A stretch of 64,000 nt of DNA. It comes from Tanypteryx hageni. Its lineage: Eukaryota; Arthropoda; Insecta; Odonata; Petaluridae. The stretch covers positions 18,785,137 to 18,849,136 of the forward strand of contig CM054114.1 of NCBI GenBank assembly GCA_028673005.1. Direction: 5' to 3'. Below the pieces are notes generated by a model. It was not told where the DNA came from and ran no database searches. It worked only from the letters and a program-made list of their open reading frames with translations. The translations under genes and the position numbers were made by a program. Numbering within the stretch: position 1 is the first letter of the stretch; each line of letters opens with the position of its first letter. Below, piece by piece: positions 1 to 11,571 of the stretch.

Positions 1-1119
1 AATTTGTACATTTTGAATTGTTGATTCAAAAATTCAGAATCTGAACATATCTTTTTGATGCAGTTGCCTTATAATGTTGTTTTATTTATGATACAAAAAA
101 TAAAAACAAATGCAGCGACAGCGAAATCATCATAAAAGTGGAACTAAATTCCGACTCTAGCTATAGATGATAAGTAATAATTATTTTTACTACATTATTG
201 ATATCATTTTATTTAAATGCGCCAAGTAACTTTCTCTCCTCGGTAGTATCTAGATGTATTTCGAAATCAATGCATGTAAAATCAAATTCTTGCTCAAACA
301 TTAGTTTACATCCCGCCCCGCGCGAGCACGGCGACCTCTAATCTATGTCCGAAATTCGGATTATAAACGCAGCTGTGTTGCCATCCTCTTGCGGATGACC
401 CTGAGTTGCAGCGCTTCTGTTTGCTCGGTTGAGAATTTTCGACCGTGTGGCCAAAATTTTCATTTCGAGAATGTCGCAACATGCTAAAATTTCGAACATT
501 TTATGTCCCGGCTAAAAAGCGGCAGAACGAGGGATTTCGTTTGCAAGATCGGGATTTCCCCGCCCAAATCGGGAGGGTTGCCAACCATAGGCCTAACCCG
601 CAAATAAATTTATATTTACTTTAAAACTTGGTAACTATCTCTTAAAATTCTGAAAGCTTTTGCTAGACTATTCCTAATAAGATCGGTCGTAGCTTCTTTC
701 CCTTTCATTGAAAATCATTGTCCTGGTTGCTATGGTAGCTGAAGTTCTTTATTGTTGAGCATCTGCTTTTTCCGATTATAAACATATTTCTTCATCAATT
801 CGGCACCGATTTGAATTTAGTCGTAAAAAATAAGAAACCACATTCATTTAGCTATAGAATAGTTTTCGTTCCGAGATTATCTCTGAATTTTAACTAATTT
901 AAAAATGCAAATTTATGAAACTCTGCACAGATTTCCATGTTTTTCTTATGAAGAGTCGAAATGAAACATTGGGGTCAATAATACCCCACTAAAAATTTGG
1001 AATTTTCGATTTTCTGATTGGTTGAACCTAATAACCTATAATCTTGCCAAATTTCTGGTCCGTGGCATATCTAGAATTACCTTCTGTAAAAAGCAGCTAT
1101 TTATAATAATATTTATAAC
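1..1119. other. AT-rich spacer, no gene seen
   Basis: No reading frame of interest on either strand. Around 305-600 there is a GC-richer patch ending in a GGGAGGGTTGCCAACC-like string, the kind of sequence found at hAT-type element ends. I found no partner end, so it is not called as an element. Confidence 0.5.
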
Positions 1120-1298
1120 ACACACACGCGCGCACGCACGCGCGCACTCGCACACGCGCGCACACGCACGCACGCGCACACACGCGCACACATGCCCACA
1201 CACGCACGCACACGCACGCACACACACGCACACACACGCACACACACGCACACACAGACACACAGAGACATACGGGAACACACACAGACACACACACA

Positions 1299-1346
<48 letters not shown>
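1120..1346. repeat. (CA/CG)n microsatellite followed by (TA)n
   Basis: About 180 bp of alternating CA with CG interruptions is followed directly by a (TA)n run from about 1302. Alternating purine-pyrimidine DNA of this kind can adopt Z-form or cruciform structure. The His/Thr- and Cys/Val-rich frames on both strands here are translations of the repeat and not genes. Confidence 0.95.
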
Positions 1347-1348
<2 letters not shown>

Positions 1349-1904
1349 CCTTAATCTATCTGTCAATCCGTCCGTTGGTCCGTCCGCCGGAACGCTTTAT
1401 ACAAATCCCCATAAGATCACACTTAAAAATCCCTTTTTTGCTTGCAGGCTTTTTTTATTCTTTTGCCAAATTAAATTAGAAATAATTGATCTACTTTCTT
1501 CGCACATGAATCATTTTAAAGAAAAATAAACATAGATTCTTATTTTTATCGTTCAAAATCGCTCAAGTTATACATTTTAATCCTATTTATTTTAAAATTT
1601 TAAGCTTTTTATCGATATGTTACTTTGCCGGCCGTGTCATTGTTAAACCTCGAGATTGTATTGTGTCCCTTATACTATATGCGTAAATACGTGTTTCGAA
1701 TGCCTTAGTATGAGAGGGAAGGTCAACATATTCCTACAGTTTTGTCTGAGGAAACAAAATTCACACAAAAATTCTTTAATTGCTGTTTGTGGTGCGAACA
1801 TAGGGTCTTAAAAATTTTTGTAAATATCAATCAATCCTTTCACACTCGAAAACATGCTGGCCTTCGTCACCCAATGCAGTAGAAAGTAGTCTAATTCTGT
1901 ATTA
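1347..1904. other. AT-rich spacer
   Basis: Non-coding. A TCCGTCCG-type string at about 1365-1390 resembles GACGGACGG strings at 8650, 32000 and 48010, so it is probably a fragment of a dispersed repeat. Nothing else is recognised. Confidence 0.4.
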
Positions 1905-2650
1905 CCCGTCGAGAGCATACTTTCTATCTAAAGAAACATTTCTAAAATCCTGGAAATATTTTTCAATGATCCATTGAGCGAAGCGTATCTTCACTTGGTT
2001 TAAACTCGGGTGAGTATTTTCAATAGAAAAATCATGCAAATTGAAGGAGGAGAAAAAATTGTGGTCGAAGTATTAATAATTTTACAGGAGACCGCAGATT
2101 TTGTGAAAGAAAAATGGAAGCAATTTTTACGGTTAAGTGTAAAGTCTACTATTTGTAGGGATAATGTTTCTGAATACATGAAAAGTAAGTTCTTGTCGGA
2201 AGTAGAATTGTTCTATTAGACCTGTTATGATTATCTTATGAAATAGATTTCACCTCTGAAGGCCTTTAACACTTTTGCATGGATGTCACTTATTGAAGTT
2301 CCGACATGGGATCAACTTGAAGAAACCTGCAACTATCTCAACGAAAGAGTAAACTATAGTACTGTGTTGTTTAATCAGTGGACAATTCTGAAGAAAATCA
2401 TTGAACAAAACCTCCAGTCAGAAATTTTGCCATGTGAAATGGTCAGATATTCTCCAGAAAATCGAATCTTACGAACAATTATTACTATTTATCTGCGTGT
2501 ATGTATTCAGTATTCCAGCACACAATGCTCCTTAAGAGCCAAGAGAGGAACAGACTGACCAAATCTACTGTGGAATCAATTTTACAGTGTTTAGTAAATT
2601 TAAATATGTCGTGCAAAGAGTTTTATCAATATATAGGTACTTCAAAATGA
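1905..2650 (+). pseudogene. Degenerate hAT-type transposase, C-terminal half
   Basis: One frame, interrupted by stops, can be read from about 1905 through 2540. It contains a block reading FFNDPLSEAYLHLV near 1959-2000, then at 2260-2340 a block with the pattern WMSLIEVPTWDQLEE. A second frame, from 2531 to a TGA at 2648-2650, carries ERNRLTKSTVESILQ followed by NMSCKEFYQYI. These blocks, in this order, resemble domesticated and transposon hAT proteins; the last is the dimerisation region near the C-terminus. In-frame stops near 1930, 2007 and 2217-2250 plus a frameshift near 2525 show it is dead. The N-terminal zinc finger and the first catalytic residue are not visible. Assignment is by remembered family pattern; the exact hAT subfamily is not determined. 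Confidence 0.62.
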
Positions 2651-3124
2651 ACAATCACAGAGAGATGCAAAATCATCCGAAAAATCTTAATTTGTAAAAT
2701 TTAAAAATAATTTTAAAGTTAATTTTTTAATTAATGTTAAATCCCAATAAAACTTTACTAAATGTAAGTCAACTAGGAATTATTAAAGATTTGTCATCTT
2801 TATAATTTATCTTATAATGTAAAATGCTAATGTAAACTCTCTAAATATTAGTCAATGTTTATTTATTTTTTAATATCTCTTTTTAAAAATAATTCACCAA
2901 TCTGCCAATCAACCTGAAGAGGCAATAAGCATGAACGGATTTTTGCATAGTCCGAAACTGTTTAATTTAAAAGTGGAAAAATGTAAAAATTGTGTATAAC
3001 TGGGCACCATTCAGAGCACATGTATGGTTAAAAGAAATCTTTTTGAAATAAAAAACTTTGTAAACTGAAAATTCATCTCAAATTTGTGTTTCGTATTTGA
3101 AGTCATAGATTAATTTTACAGCAT
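2651..3124. other. AT-rich spacer
   Basis: Very AT-rich, no frame of note. It may hold the 3' remainder of the hAT relic, but no terminal inverted repeat was recognised. Confidence 0.4.
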
Positions 3125-3360
3125 ATGAAATTGATGGAATGATATGATCCGAAGATCCTATGCAGACAGGCATAAGCTGTGAAAGTTGGAACAATTTTTG
3201 AAACGAGAAAAAAGTCTGCTATGACAGACAGGCAGTGGAAGACCCGGGTTCAATTCCCGGTCATAGCAGACTTTTTTCTCGTTTCAAAAATTGTTCCAAC
3301 TTTCACAGCTTATGCCTGTCTGCATAGGATCTTCGGATCATATCATTCCATCAATTTCAT
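3125..3360. repeat. Perfect 101-bp inverted repeat with tRNA T-arm in the loop
   Basis: Bases 3125-3225 are the exact reverse complement of 3260-3360; I compared the arms base by base and found no mismatch. The 34-base centre plus the first arm bases contain GGGTTCAATTCCC, a tRNA T-arm and RNA polymerase III B box. A TTTTTT run lies a few bases further, inside the right arm. The right arm is the 3' end and tail of the tRNA-like repeat seen again at 3508-3612, and the left arm is its mirror copy. It would fold as a long hairpin in single-stranded form. It is either a foldback element or the product of a palindromic duplication. Confidence 0.93.
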
Positions 3361-3507
3361 GTTTGGCAATCTCACCATTTGAGAGGAAGGAGTTTCTTTC
3401 GATGATTCTCTTAGAGGACATCTGTTGGGGCAGTTTGATACTAGCTTGGCTAGTTCCTGTCCCACCAAAGGAAAACATCCGTGTTCAGAAACGAGAGAAA
3501 ATGTTCT

Positions 3508-3578
3508 GCTACGATAGTTCAGAGGTAGAATATCCGCCCGGCAAGTGGAAGACCCGGGTTCAATTCTCGGTCATAGCA
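3508..3578 (+). tRNA. tRNA-Gly-like sequence (probably a pseudogene or SINE head)
   Basis: This folds as a cloverleaf. Acceptor arms are 3508-3514 and 3571-3577 with one C-A mismatch. The D stem is GTTC/GAAT, the anticodon stem is 3533-3537 with 3545-3549, and the T stem is 3554-3558 with 3566-3570 around loop TTCAATT. The A box TAGTTCAGAGG fits the consensus fully and the B box GGTTCAATTCT nearly so. A TTTTTT terminator follows at 3582-3587. The body is closest to tRNA-Gly(GCC), but the anticodon-loop register gives GGC with C instead of U at position 33, so decoding function is doubtful. The downstream tail is shared with the palindrome at 3260-3360. Confidence 0.6.
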
Positions 3579-3617
3579 GACTTTTTTCTCGTTTCAAAAA
3601 TTGTTCCAACTTACAGC
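3579..3617 (+). repeat. Tail of the tRNA-like repeat family
   Basis: The stretch from TTTTTTCTCG to about 3612 matches the right arm of the palindrome at 3270-3302 almost exactly, then diverges. It shows that tRNA-like head and tail move as a unit. Confidence 0.7.
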
Positions 3618-4818
3618 ATATGCATAAAGTTTTAAATTGTTTTTTTTTGTAATCTTTTTTACTTTATAAAAGGTATGTCGATATAAATGTTTTAAAGCCC
3701 AAAAATTGATAGTTTCAGATTTTTTTAAGTGTTCCGTATTTGTCCCGTATTTTATTGGAGAATTTCGTTGTTTGTCCCGTATCATCAAAATCAAAATCTT
3801 GCAACCCTACTTATACATATTTTTCCTTTGATGGTAACTTGAATGTTCATTCACATTTATCCTGTTTTTCTAGTTAATAAGAGTAAAATAATTCATTTAT
3901 TAAGTTAATTTCTTTACGTTTTGAATAACTTATAATTTGCTCAAATATTTCAAGTAAATTTCTGAAAATTCTTTGTCTTATTTTTTAGATTTTCCTCTAT
4001 TTTCAGGAAATATTTGAATAATCATGTTGCCTCTCTGACAATAATTATTTCAACAATATAATTAAAACAAAGATAACTTTCAAGAACAGTGATTTGATTG
4101 TGCATGAAAGCAAAACCAGATCATAGCATATTTTACTGAATTTTCATATCGAAATCAAATATATTTGAAATACTTTGATGGAGATAGGTTCAAAGAAAAA
4201 AGAGGTCTTTTTAAGCGGTCTCTACATTTCTCTACGGGTCTCTTTTATCTCTCATCTCCGTATGTTTCGTTCCAAATCTCCCTGCAGAATTGGCTTACAG
4301 ATTCGGTTTAAATACGGTTGCGATCTTCACTCTCGTTTAATCGGAAAAATGCCTCCCGTGGATGTAAATTAAATAAAAATATTTTTATCTTTGTATTTTG
4401 GAGAAATTTACTTTTTCCCTTTCATTCGTCTGGTTCAAGTATGAATTTCTGAAAACCGTTAAGGGAATGAAGTTAGAATCCGCAGTATTGGTGTTGCATG
4501 GATATAAGCTATACTTTCTTTAGTTAAATCCATGTGAAGCTGTTTGGTAGATATGTTAAGCGAAGTTAAATTTAATTGAACTTGCAGTTGAACTGAAGCG
4601 TCTGGAAATAATTTACGTCTTTTATAGCTTCATTGTGGTTATTCTTAGAAAAATTGCTCTCACTTTCGCAACGTTGGTGATTCAGGTAGTAACTAGAATC
4701 TGCAGACTAATAATTATTTTTCTCTCCTTTAGTGGGAGAAATGAAGTTGACTTCTATGTAGATTCGGAATTACACATACACGTTACATTGATTACGTACC
4801 TACATATACATATGTGAA
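3618..4818. other. AT-rich spacer
   Basis: No gene seen. A segment near 3735-3805 ends in CTTGCAACCCTA, an outward-facing hAT-like end, but no opposite end was found. Confidence 0.4.
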
Positions 4819-5104
4819 CAGGAGCGGCCCGAGGAATTATGGCTCCCCGGGCGAGATAGCACTCCAGCGCCCTCCTCGGTTAATTTTTGTTGAGATATTT
4901 ACAAAATACATGTTAATTTATTCATCGCTGTAAAAATTATTGGTAATGAAAAATTAAAATGAATGCCATAAATATTCTAGCCTGTTCCTCGGTATAAATT
5001 GGTATACAATATTTATTCGCTTGCAAGTAATGCACATATAAATGATCGGGATAGCGCCCCCAAAGCTTTGGCGCCCGGCTCGCCCGTAGTTCAGGTTGGC
5101 CCTG
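4819..5104. mobile_element. hAT-like MITE (286 bp)
   Basis: The left end CAGGAGCGGCCCGAGG faces a right end that, read on the minus strand, begins CAGGGCCAACCTGAAC. Both continue into GC-rich GCGCCC blocks. Flanking 8-mers TATGTGAA (4811-4818) and TATATGAA (5105-5112) agree at 7 of 8 bases, as expected for hAT target duplications. There is no coding capacity, so it is non-autonomous. Confidence 0.75.
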
Positions 5105-5112
5105 TATATGAA

Positions 5113-6664
5113 TGATATGCAGCAACTATTTTATTTAGTAATAAGTAGAAAAAAGTACTCTTTGTATATTTCAAGTTAGAAAAAAGCATATACGGACGCA
5201 ATACTTCAACCCTCGCCAAGGATTTTTCGACACTTCACGATAAATTTCGTCGCCATTTATCATATACAAATTATATTTTACGTCGATCACGTCATATTTT
5301 TTCAACTTCCGGGACATTTTCCCGTTGCCAAGGTAACTCAAGACGACGCCCCCTATATCTCCTCTTTCGCTCAATCCTTCCATCTAGTGGATTCTTACCG
5401 ATTTTGCTTATTTTCCCTTTCCGCCGAAATGCTTCGGAATGTCTCTACCGATTCCTCGCTTCCTCAAAACGAAACGCAATTTTTTTCATCTCTTCATTTC
5501 TCGGATACGCAATGTAAAAATTGGCTTTTCTGGAAAAGGGCTATAGGAATGCCGTTTTCATTTCTTCTCCTTCCGAATCTTTATAGGCTCAGAGTCTTCA
5601 TTCCTTCGTATCGCTTGGTTTTCTGGAAGGAGGTCAGGGGTCGGATTGCGAAATGAGATTCCATCGGAGCGTAATATGCGTGTGTATGCCGATCGAGGGA
5701 AATTTATCAAAAATTTTAACTTTCAAGTTTCCGATATCCTACGATAAAAAGTGAGGGAAGAATCGAGGAGCAAATTACGCAAGGCGCTTTTTTCTAAATA
5801 ATGCGTAGATGTTTTCCTGTGAAAATCATCTTTTTGACATGAATTTTTTCCTGTAGACACCAGTAGCTGATTCTAAATCCACCAATTTTTTAACAATTTT
5901 TTACCTATTTTTTTTAACATCTTTAGCTCTTATATAGGCCAAACTATCCTAAAAATGTGGCTTTCCCAGGTTTCGGAGGCATTGCTCACACCGACGGTCG
6001 GGAACACTTTAACAATATTTTTTTCGGGAGAAAGTGAAGGATTCGCGCGTTTAGAAACCTCTCGTTGAGAGATGACGAAAGCAGACAAAATTCGGCTAAT
6101 GTAAATTTCGAGTTATGGACCTTCACCTTAACGTAGGAGCGTCGAAGAGAAAATAATGTCTATTTCGACAAATCGAAAATTCGAACCACTGGCTTCGGAA
6201 TCATCGAGATTCGACTGTATTTCGCCTATTACGTGGTTGTTTATACGAGAACAGGACAAGTACCGGGATTTTGATTACGCATGCCTCCGTTAAAATTTAA
6301 AGTATTATGCCTTCATCTGTAAATAATTTGAAAGCTTATGATTGTGTTGACAATGAAAATAAAAAAAACTTAAATTTCACATAAATATATTTGACTCGAC
6401 AAAGATTTCGTTGCAGAGCAACAACATCTGCAACGAAACCTTGGTCGTGTGAACTGTATTTTTGTGGAATTTACGACGTTTTCTAATTTAATTTTCATTC
6501 AGTTCCACAAAGTTACGCCGGAAACTATTACATTTATGGTTTTGTTTTTATTAATACTTTGCAATGGCATTAGGAAACAATAAAAAAATTTCGAGAGGTT
6601 AAATACAAGGCATTTGGAGTACGTGCGCAAGTCATGTCTAGATCTTTAGCTCGATTGTTGACGA
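5113..6664. other. Spacer without recognisable gene
   Basis: Short frames occur on both strands but none resembles a known family. At 5755-5800 a 45-bp string of the form GGGAAGAATC...GCAAATTAC...AGGCGCT recurs imperfectly at 8395-8438. Confidence 0.4.
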
Positions 6665-6723
6665 ATATACACACACACGCACACGCGCACGCACGCACGC
6701 ACGCGCGCACGCGCACACGCGCG
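6665..6723. repeat. (CA/CG)n microsatellite
   Basis: Alternating CA and CG dinucleotides directly abut the left end of the element starting at 6724. Confidence 0.9.
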
Positions 6724-8886
6724 CAGGGCCGGGCCGATAGGTGAGGCGGCAAGGCGACCGCCTCAGGCGCCTCTCGCAAGGGGCGACAAGTTTGACCACT
6801 ATAAAAATCACGATTTAGGATTAATAATACCCAATAATAAAAAAATCAACTTGTTGTAGAGCTTGCACATCTTCAAAACTAGAAACTGGACCAACAGTGA
6901 TCTCGGTGTAATTCTATGCTCTCCGTTATATTTCTTAGCAAAACACAATATTGGATTTTTACTTTGTCCATACGTAGTATAGGGGAAAGTATAGTTTTCA
7001 TGAAAAAAAATCGATTTCGAGATTTCAACGAAAATACACGTTTTGATGTCCCCTGAACACGTATTGACCATTTTCTCAATGGTGTCTGCATGCGTGTGTG
7101 TGCGTGCGTGTGTACATGACTGTTTTTGTGAGTGCTCTAACTGAAAAAATATTAATCAGGTCATCGCTAAATGTTATATTTAACATTTTCATGACATACA
7201 CAAGATATGATTAGTTTTTGGTAGTTATCGGTCAGCCAGATGTGGGTGTTTACTCTTGTCACTTATCCGTTCTTTTTAAATATTGGCTTTAATACTGGAT
7301 AAGTGTAAAATATTACTGGAATAAATGTAGGAAATTTAATTTGCTACAACTTTTGTTTGAAAGATTTCCCGATATTCTGTATTGTTTAAGAGATATTTTT
7401 AAAAAATTCATTTTTTAAATGCTACCACCTACCGGAGACTAATGTTGACAATTGACGCTTAGTTACGCCTTAGTAACGCTCCTTTTTATTTTCTTAACTG
7501 TTGGAGATTCCTGGCTATACCCAATATCAGAAGGCTACGGTATGAGTCTATTTCTGTTCTTTGTAAAGTCTTTAAATTTTTTTCGCAGTACCTTAATATA
7601 TCCATTATCATTTAACCCATTTGGAATTTTAAGAAATATTACAGCTATGGAGAAAGTCATGTCGTGGTCACATCAAATTTTTTCTTAGAAATGTATTTCG
7701 GGTTTAACCCAGGCTGCAAACCCTCCTCCCTCGCCTCCGAGCATAAACCTTCTATTCCCTAAGTTTTAAATACCTCCCTTTCACATTCGTACACACCCGA
7801 CTTTTATATTCGCAGTTAGGTTTTTTTGGTCTCTCCAAGTGATAACATCTTTCAGTGCATCGTCTGTTCGAGTTTGTTAGAGAAGTGTTTCTCAAACTAT
7901 GCCAAAAAATAAAACTTTTACCACCCAGATCTCCCCAGTTCTCTCAACAATCTTCGTCAAGCATGAATGCTTCAATGCCTATATGGCTTCATCAATCTAT
8001 AAGTACTTGATATTTATGTATGGTGTAACTATTTATCAAGTTTGATTTTCACACAATTCCCATAATCAAAATATTAATGCCATTTACGTGAAGAAGACAT
8101 TTTCAGCGGTTATTTTGTTTTGGTGGCATTAAGAGCTCTTTACAGACAGGAAAGAGTTTAGTAAGGCCAGATGCATAGTATGCATAATATACGAGTATGA
8201 GAAAGTTTGTGCAATAGATGTTTCACCAATTTTTGCTATTGTATAGACTAATCAAGTTATATTAATCCTTGACATTTATGACTAAAAAAGGGACATACGA
8301 ACTTCGTAATTATGCCTTTTGTTTTTGTCAATTTTTTGTTGGATGAAAGATAAAATAAAATGTACTCTAATTCAAATTTTATGAAAACAAGGGAGGGAAG
8401 AATGGCAGAGCGAATTACATGAGGCGCTCTTTTCACCAACTGCTGTCTTTCTTACGGAATAAAGAATAGCAGATGCGATTCATTGCTGGTTGTCTACATC
8501 TGTAGCAGTATGTACTTTATAACTATTTTTTCCGGTTAATCCCTATCAGCAAATCCTACATTCACTAAGTTTATATCCTGTCTAATGCTCATATAGAAAA
8601 TCTAATCTGGAAATTTGGTTTCTCTAAATTCTAGGATTCCAGAGATATGGATCGTAGAGACGGCCGGACGGACAGACAAATCGAATACAATAGGGATTTG
8701 TTAGAAATAATGCACCTCATCTTGTTTTTTAATAAAAGTAATTATGTGATATGAATAAATGCATTTTTATTACGTATTTTCTACCTTTTCAACCTACGTG
8801 TAATTAAAAGAGCTCAGTAAAAAAAAATTGAAGGGGCGCCATATTATATCTTTCCTCAGGCGGCATATTGTGTGGGCTCGGCCCTG
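6724..8886. mobile_element. Non-autonomous hAT-like element (about 2.16 kb)
   Basis: The left end CAGGGCCGGGCC at 6724 and the right end, which reads CAGGGCCGAGCC on the minus strand from 8886, form 12-bp terminal repeats with one mismatch. Both are followed inward by GCCGCCT-type blocks. No transposase was found inside; the interior is AT-rich and includes a copy of a dispersed repeat at about 6951-7110. The target duplication is not visible, because the left flank is a microsatellite and may have changed. The two ends could also belong to two separate elements. Confidence 0.5.
6951..7110 (+). repeat. Dispersed repeat family R (copy 1)
   Basis: Shares the blocks TACGTAGTATAG, GGAAAGTAT, ACGAAAATACACGTTTT and GTCCCCTGA with sequences at 30540-30690 (same strand) and, inverted, at 11715-11850, 11970-12110 and 52760-52940. 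Function and class are unknown to me; it looks like a non-coding mobile repeat. Confidence 0.65.
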
Positions 8887-10343
8887 TTTATATATATATA
8901 TACACACACACATGTTACATTTCGCATTAACACGTTGTGTGCCGGATTTAACTCCCGTAGTACACATACTTCATGGACATTTTGTCATAAATCCAAAAAA
9001 CGCCCGCGAAATCTCGTGGCCGGCTCAAATGTAATTTTTTTGGTCTAAAGTTACCATTTTATTAGTAAAAGATCAGATTAACGATTTAAATATACTTTTT
9101 ACGTTGCTGAAAGTGAATAGCAGAAATTTACCGCCATGTTGAGCCAAAACGATTCAATTTTCGAAGAACTTATTTTTCAAGAATTTACTAAACATTAATA
9201 AGGCAAAGCGCATTTTCATTTTACTCAATTCGTTATTGGGTGTCTTCTTTAATATTAACATTTAAAAATGAAGAAGATTGTAAGTGCGCATAAATAAAAT
9301 AAAATTAACGAAGAACATGTTATATTAGTTCGATTAATTTGTATATAAAGATTTAACTTCATATAAAAATTTAAATAAGTAATCCGAGTATTGTAAAATA
9401 AACGTAAATTTTACGTAGAATTCCGATGTTAAAAGGAAATTTAAATCGTCGAATTGAAAGGCCGAAAACTGCTTGCCGTATATTTTAGTAAGTAATAATT
9501 TTAAGCGTCGATATTCTTTGATAATCTCTCGGGAAAATGAACGTCGATTTTCAAAAAATGTCAAATTCTACCAAATAGCTATTTGAAGCGTCGATATTCG
9601 TCGAAAATCTCGGGAAAATAAACGTCGATTTTAATCGTCGATTAAAAAAAAATAACCGTCAAATCCTACCAAGCCTAGTTATAAGTAATGCGTAAGTTGG
9701 GAGTCATTAAATTTCCTCCACGTTCTGTGGTAGTAGTAGTAGTTCCTTTTGCGAGAAATTCGAAAAAATATGCTATTCCGACACTCGAATCCGTTGGGAA
9801 GAACGCAGCGCGGCCGCGTGGTGTTCATTTTTCGAACGGGTCCCCGTTCGAGCGCAAGCGGGGGCGATTCGTTCCTAACTGTTCCTTTTTCACAGTCTCC
9901 CCATTCGCGTGTACTGTGACTCTCCATGAACTCGTGGGGTCCTTCGTTCCTCGCTTTAATCTCCGCGACTTTATAAATTTCCGCGTTCAAAAAAGATTCT
10001 GGAGGCACCTCACCTCTCTCTTTACATTGCATGCCCCCCATGGAGTGTGCTCGTGTTAATATATTAATGTTACTCGAGCGTGTGTGTCCTAGAGTTGAAT
10101 GGTGTACACTTTCTTTTTAAATACGAATTGTTTCTATAATAGGAGCGCGCGTTTAAGTTGAACGTAGCGTCTCAATAGGCGTTATCTCTGGACGGCATCT
10201 TTTTTGCCGTTAATTGGAGCGTATTTCATCGCCTGTGTGTGTCTGGTTACGGTTCCAAATAAAGTGACGCGGTGAGAAAGTCTTGAGAGACATTAAAAAG
10301 GCAGAGGCAGAAAATGTGCTTGAAAGAAATATTTCGTTTAGAA
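8887..10343. other. AT-rich spacer with a GC-richer patch
   Basis: No gene recognised. Bases 9700-10060 are less AT-rich and carry overlapping frames of 120-123 codons on opposite strands; neither resembles a protein family I know. TCGTCGATTTT-like strings recur between 9470 and 9660 (simple local repetition). Confidence 0.4.
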
Positions 10344-10851
10344 CAGCGTTTCCCAACCTGTGGTTCGCGTACCCCTAGGGGTTCGCGAAATAAATCTGAG
10401 GGGTTCTCGAAATAAATCTGAGGGGTTCTCGAAATAAATCTGAGGGGTTCGCGAGAAAAATTTGGTAATTGCATATTTTTCACTGTCTTGGTTCTATAAT
10501 TCTTACCAATATTTTAATTTCTTTAAAATTAGTTGCATGGTATTATTTTCATCAAGAATTATATTTGAATTTTACAGGGTACTAACTAGATACTGATGAC
10601 AATATAAGAGATTATGATTTTATTGTGGACGTTTACATACCATGTGCCATATAAACGTTTTACTTTTCATGAATTAAACTCGTTCAAAAAGATTATTTTT
10701 TACAAAATTTACTCTCCTTAATAAGGGATTCGCCGCCAAAACTGTTGCAACTCAAGAAGTTTGCGAAGAGAAAAGGTTAATCCAAGAGGTTCGCGACGAG
10801 AAATAGGTTAGCTAAAGGGGTTCACGAAGTGGAAAAGGTTAGGAACCGCCG
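10344..10851. mobile_element. hAT-like MITE (508 bp)
   Basis: The left end is CAGCGTTTCCCAACC; the right end reads CGGCGGTTCCTAACC on the minus strand. Flanking 8-mers GTTTAGAA (10336-10343) and GTTTATAA (10852-10859) agree at 7 of 8. Each end is followed by GGTTCGCG-type motifs. No coding capacity. Confidence 0.78.
10377..10456 (+). repeat. 22-bp minisatellite inside the MITE
   Basis: About 3.5 units of a 22-bp sequence around GGGGTTCTCGAAATAAATCT lie just inside the left terminal repeat, differing by single bases (TTCGCG versus TTCTCG). Confidence 0.9.
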
Positions 10852-10859
10852 GTTTATAA

Positions 10860-11570
10860 GATAGATGGGACAAGGTGAGCAAAGTAATGTAATTGTATCA
10901 AACGCGAAAGTGTATGCATATGTGTGAAAAAATTATAGGAATGGTATTTTCTCGCCTTAAAATTTTGAGTGATTCAAATCTTATTTTGTATGATTTAGTC
11001 CAGGGCCTGGCTACCCAAACAAAGTAAGCAGCCAATTGAACAAAAAATGTTTTTAAGGAACCACAGAAAAAGCACAAAAAAGAAATAGATCTGCAATTAA
11101 TAAATTTCGTTTTTCATACTTCTGCTGAGATATTCCAGGCTGGCCTAAATTTTTGATGGCGCAACTCTTAATTGATTTTCCAAATTTCTATCAGTCATCG
11201 AAGCTCAGGTTTTATTTTTTGCAAATTTTAATTTTGAAAGAATTTACACATTGATACGTACTTCCAAAAAAGACAAAAATTTTAAGTATATATTCTTGAA
11301 ACTGGATATTTTCATCTGTTACGAATTCGTTATAAAACTCAATTGTATCCTTCATTGCTGATAAAATGTTCTGTAATTTATTATTGCATTACAGATCTAT
11401 TAATTCTAATTGATATTATGGGGAGAGCTTGGTGATAGGTGGTCGTAAAAATCTATATATGTATTATACCTACAATGTCACTGGACGCTATATAATTATT
11501 ATTTGAGAAATATAGCTTATGCAATATTATTTATGACTACAAACACTATAACTGAGTGAGATTAAATCAA
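10860..11570. other. AT-rich spacer
   Basis: No gene or recognisable element. Confidence 0.45.
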
Positions 11571-11571
11571 A

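Noticed and set aside
1022..1479. Open frames of 60-110 codons rich in His/Thr or Cys/Val
   Set aside because: They are translations of the (CA/CG)n and (TA)n microsatellites.
9679..10059. Opposed 120- and 123-codon frames
   Set aside because: No family resemblance, no splice or codon evidence; GC-richer composition lengthens chance frames.
10377..10456. Regular repeats considered as a CRISPR-like array
   Set aside because: Units are contiguous with no spacers, in a eukaryotic MITE; a minisatellite.
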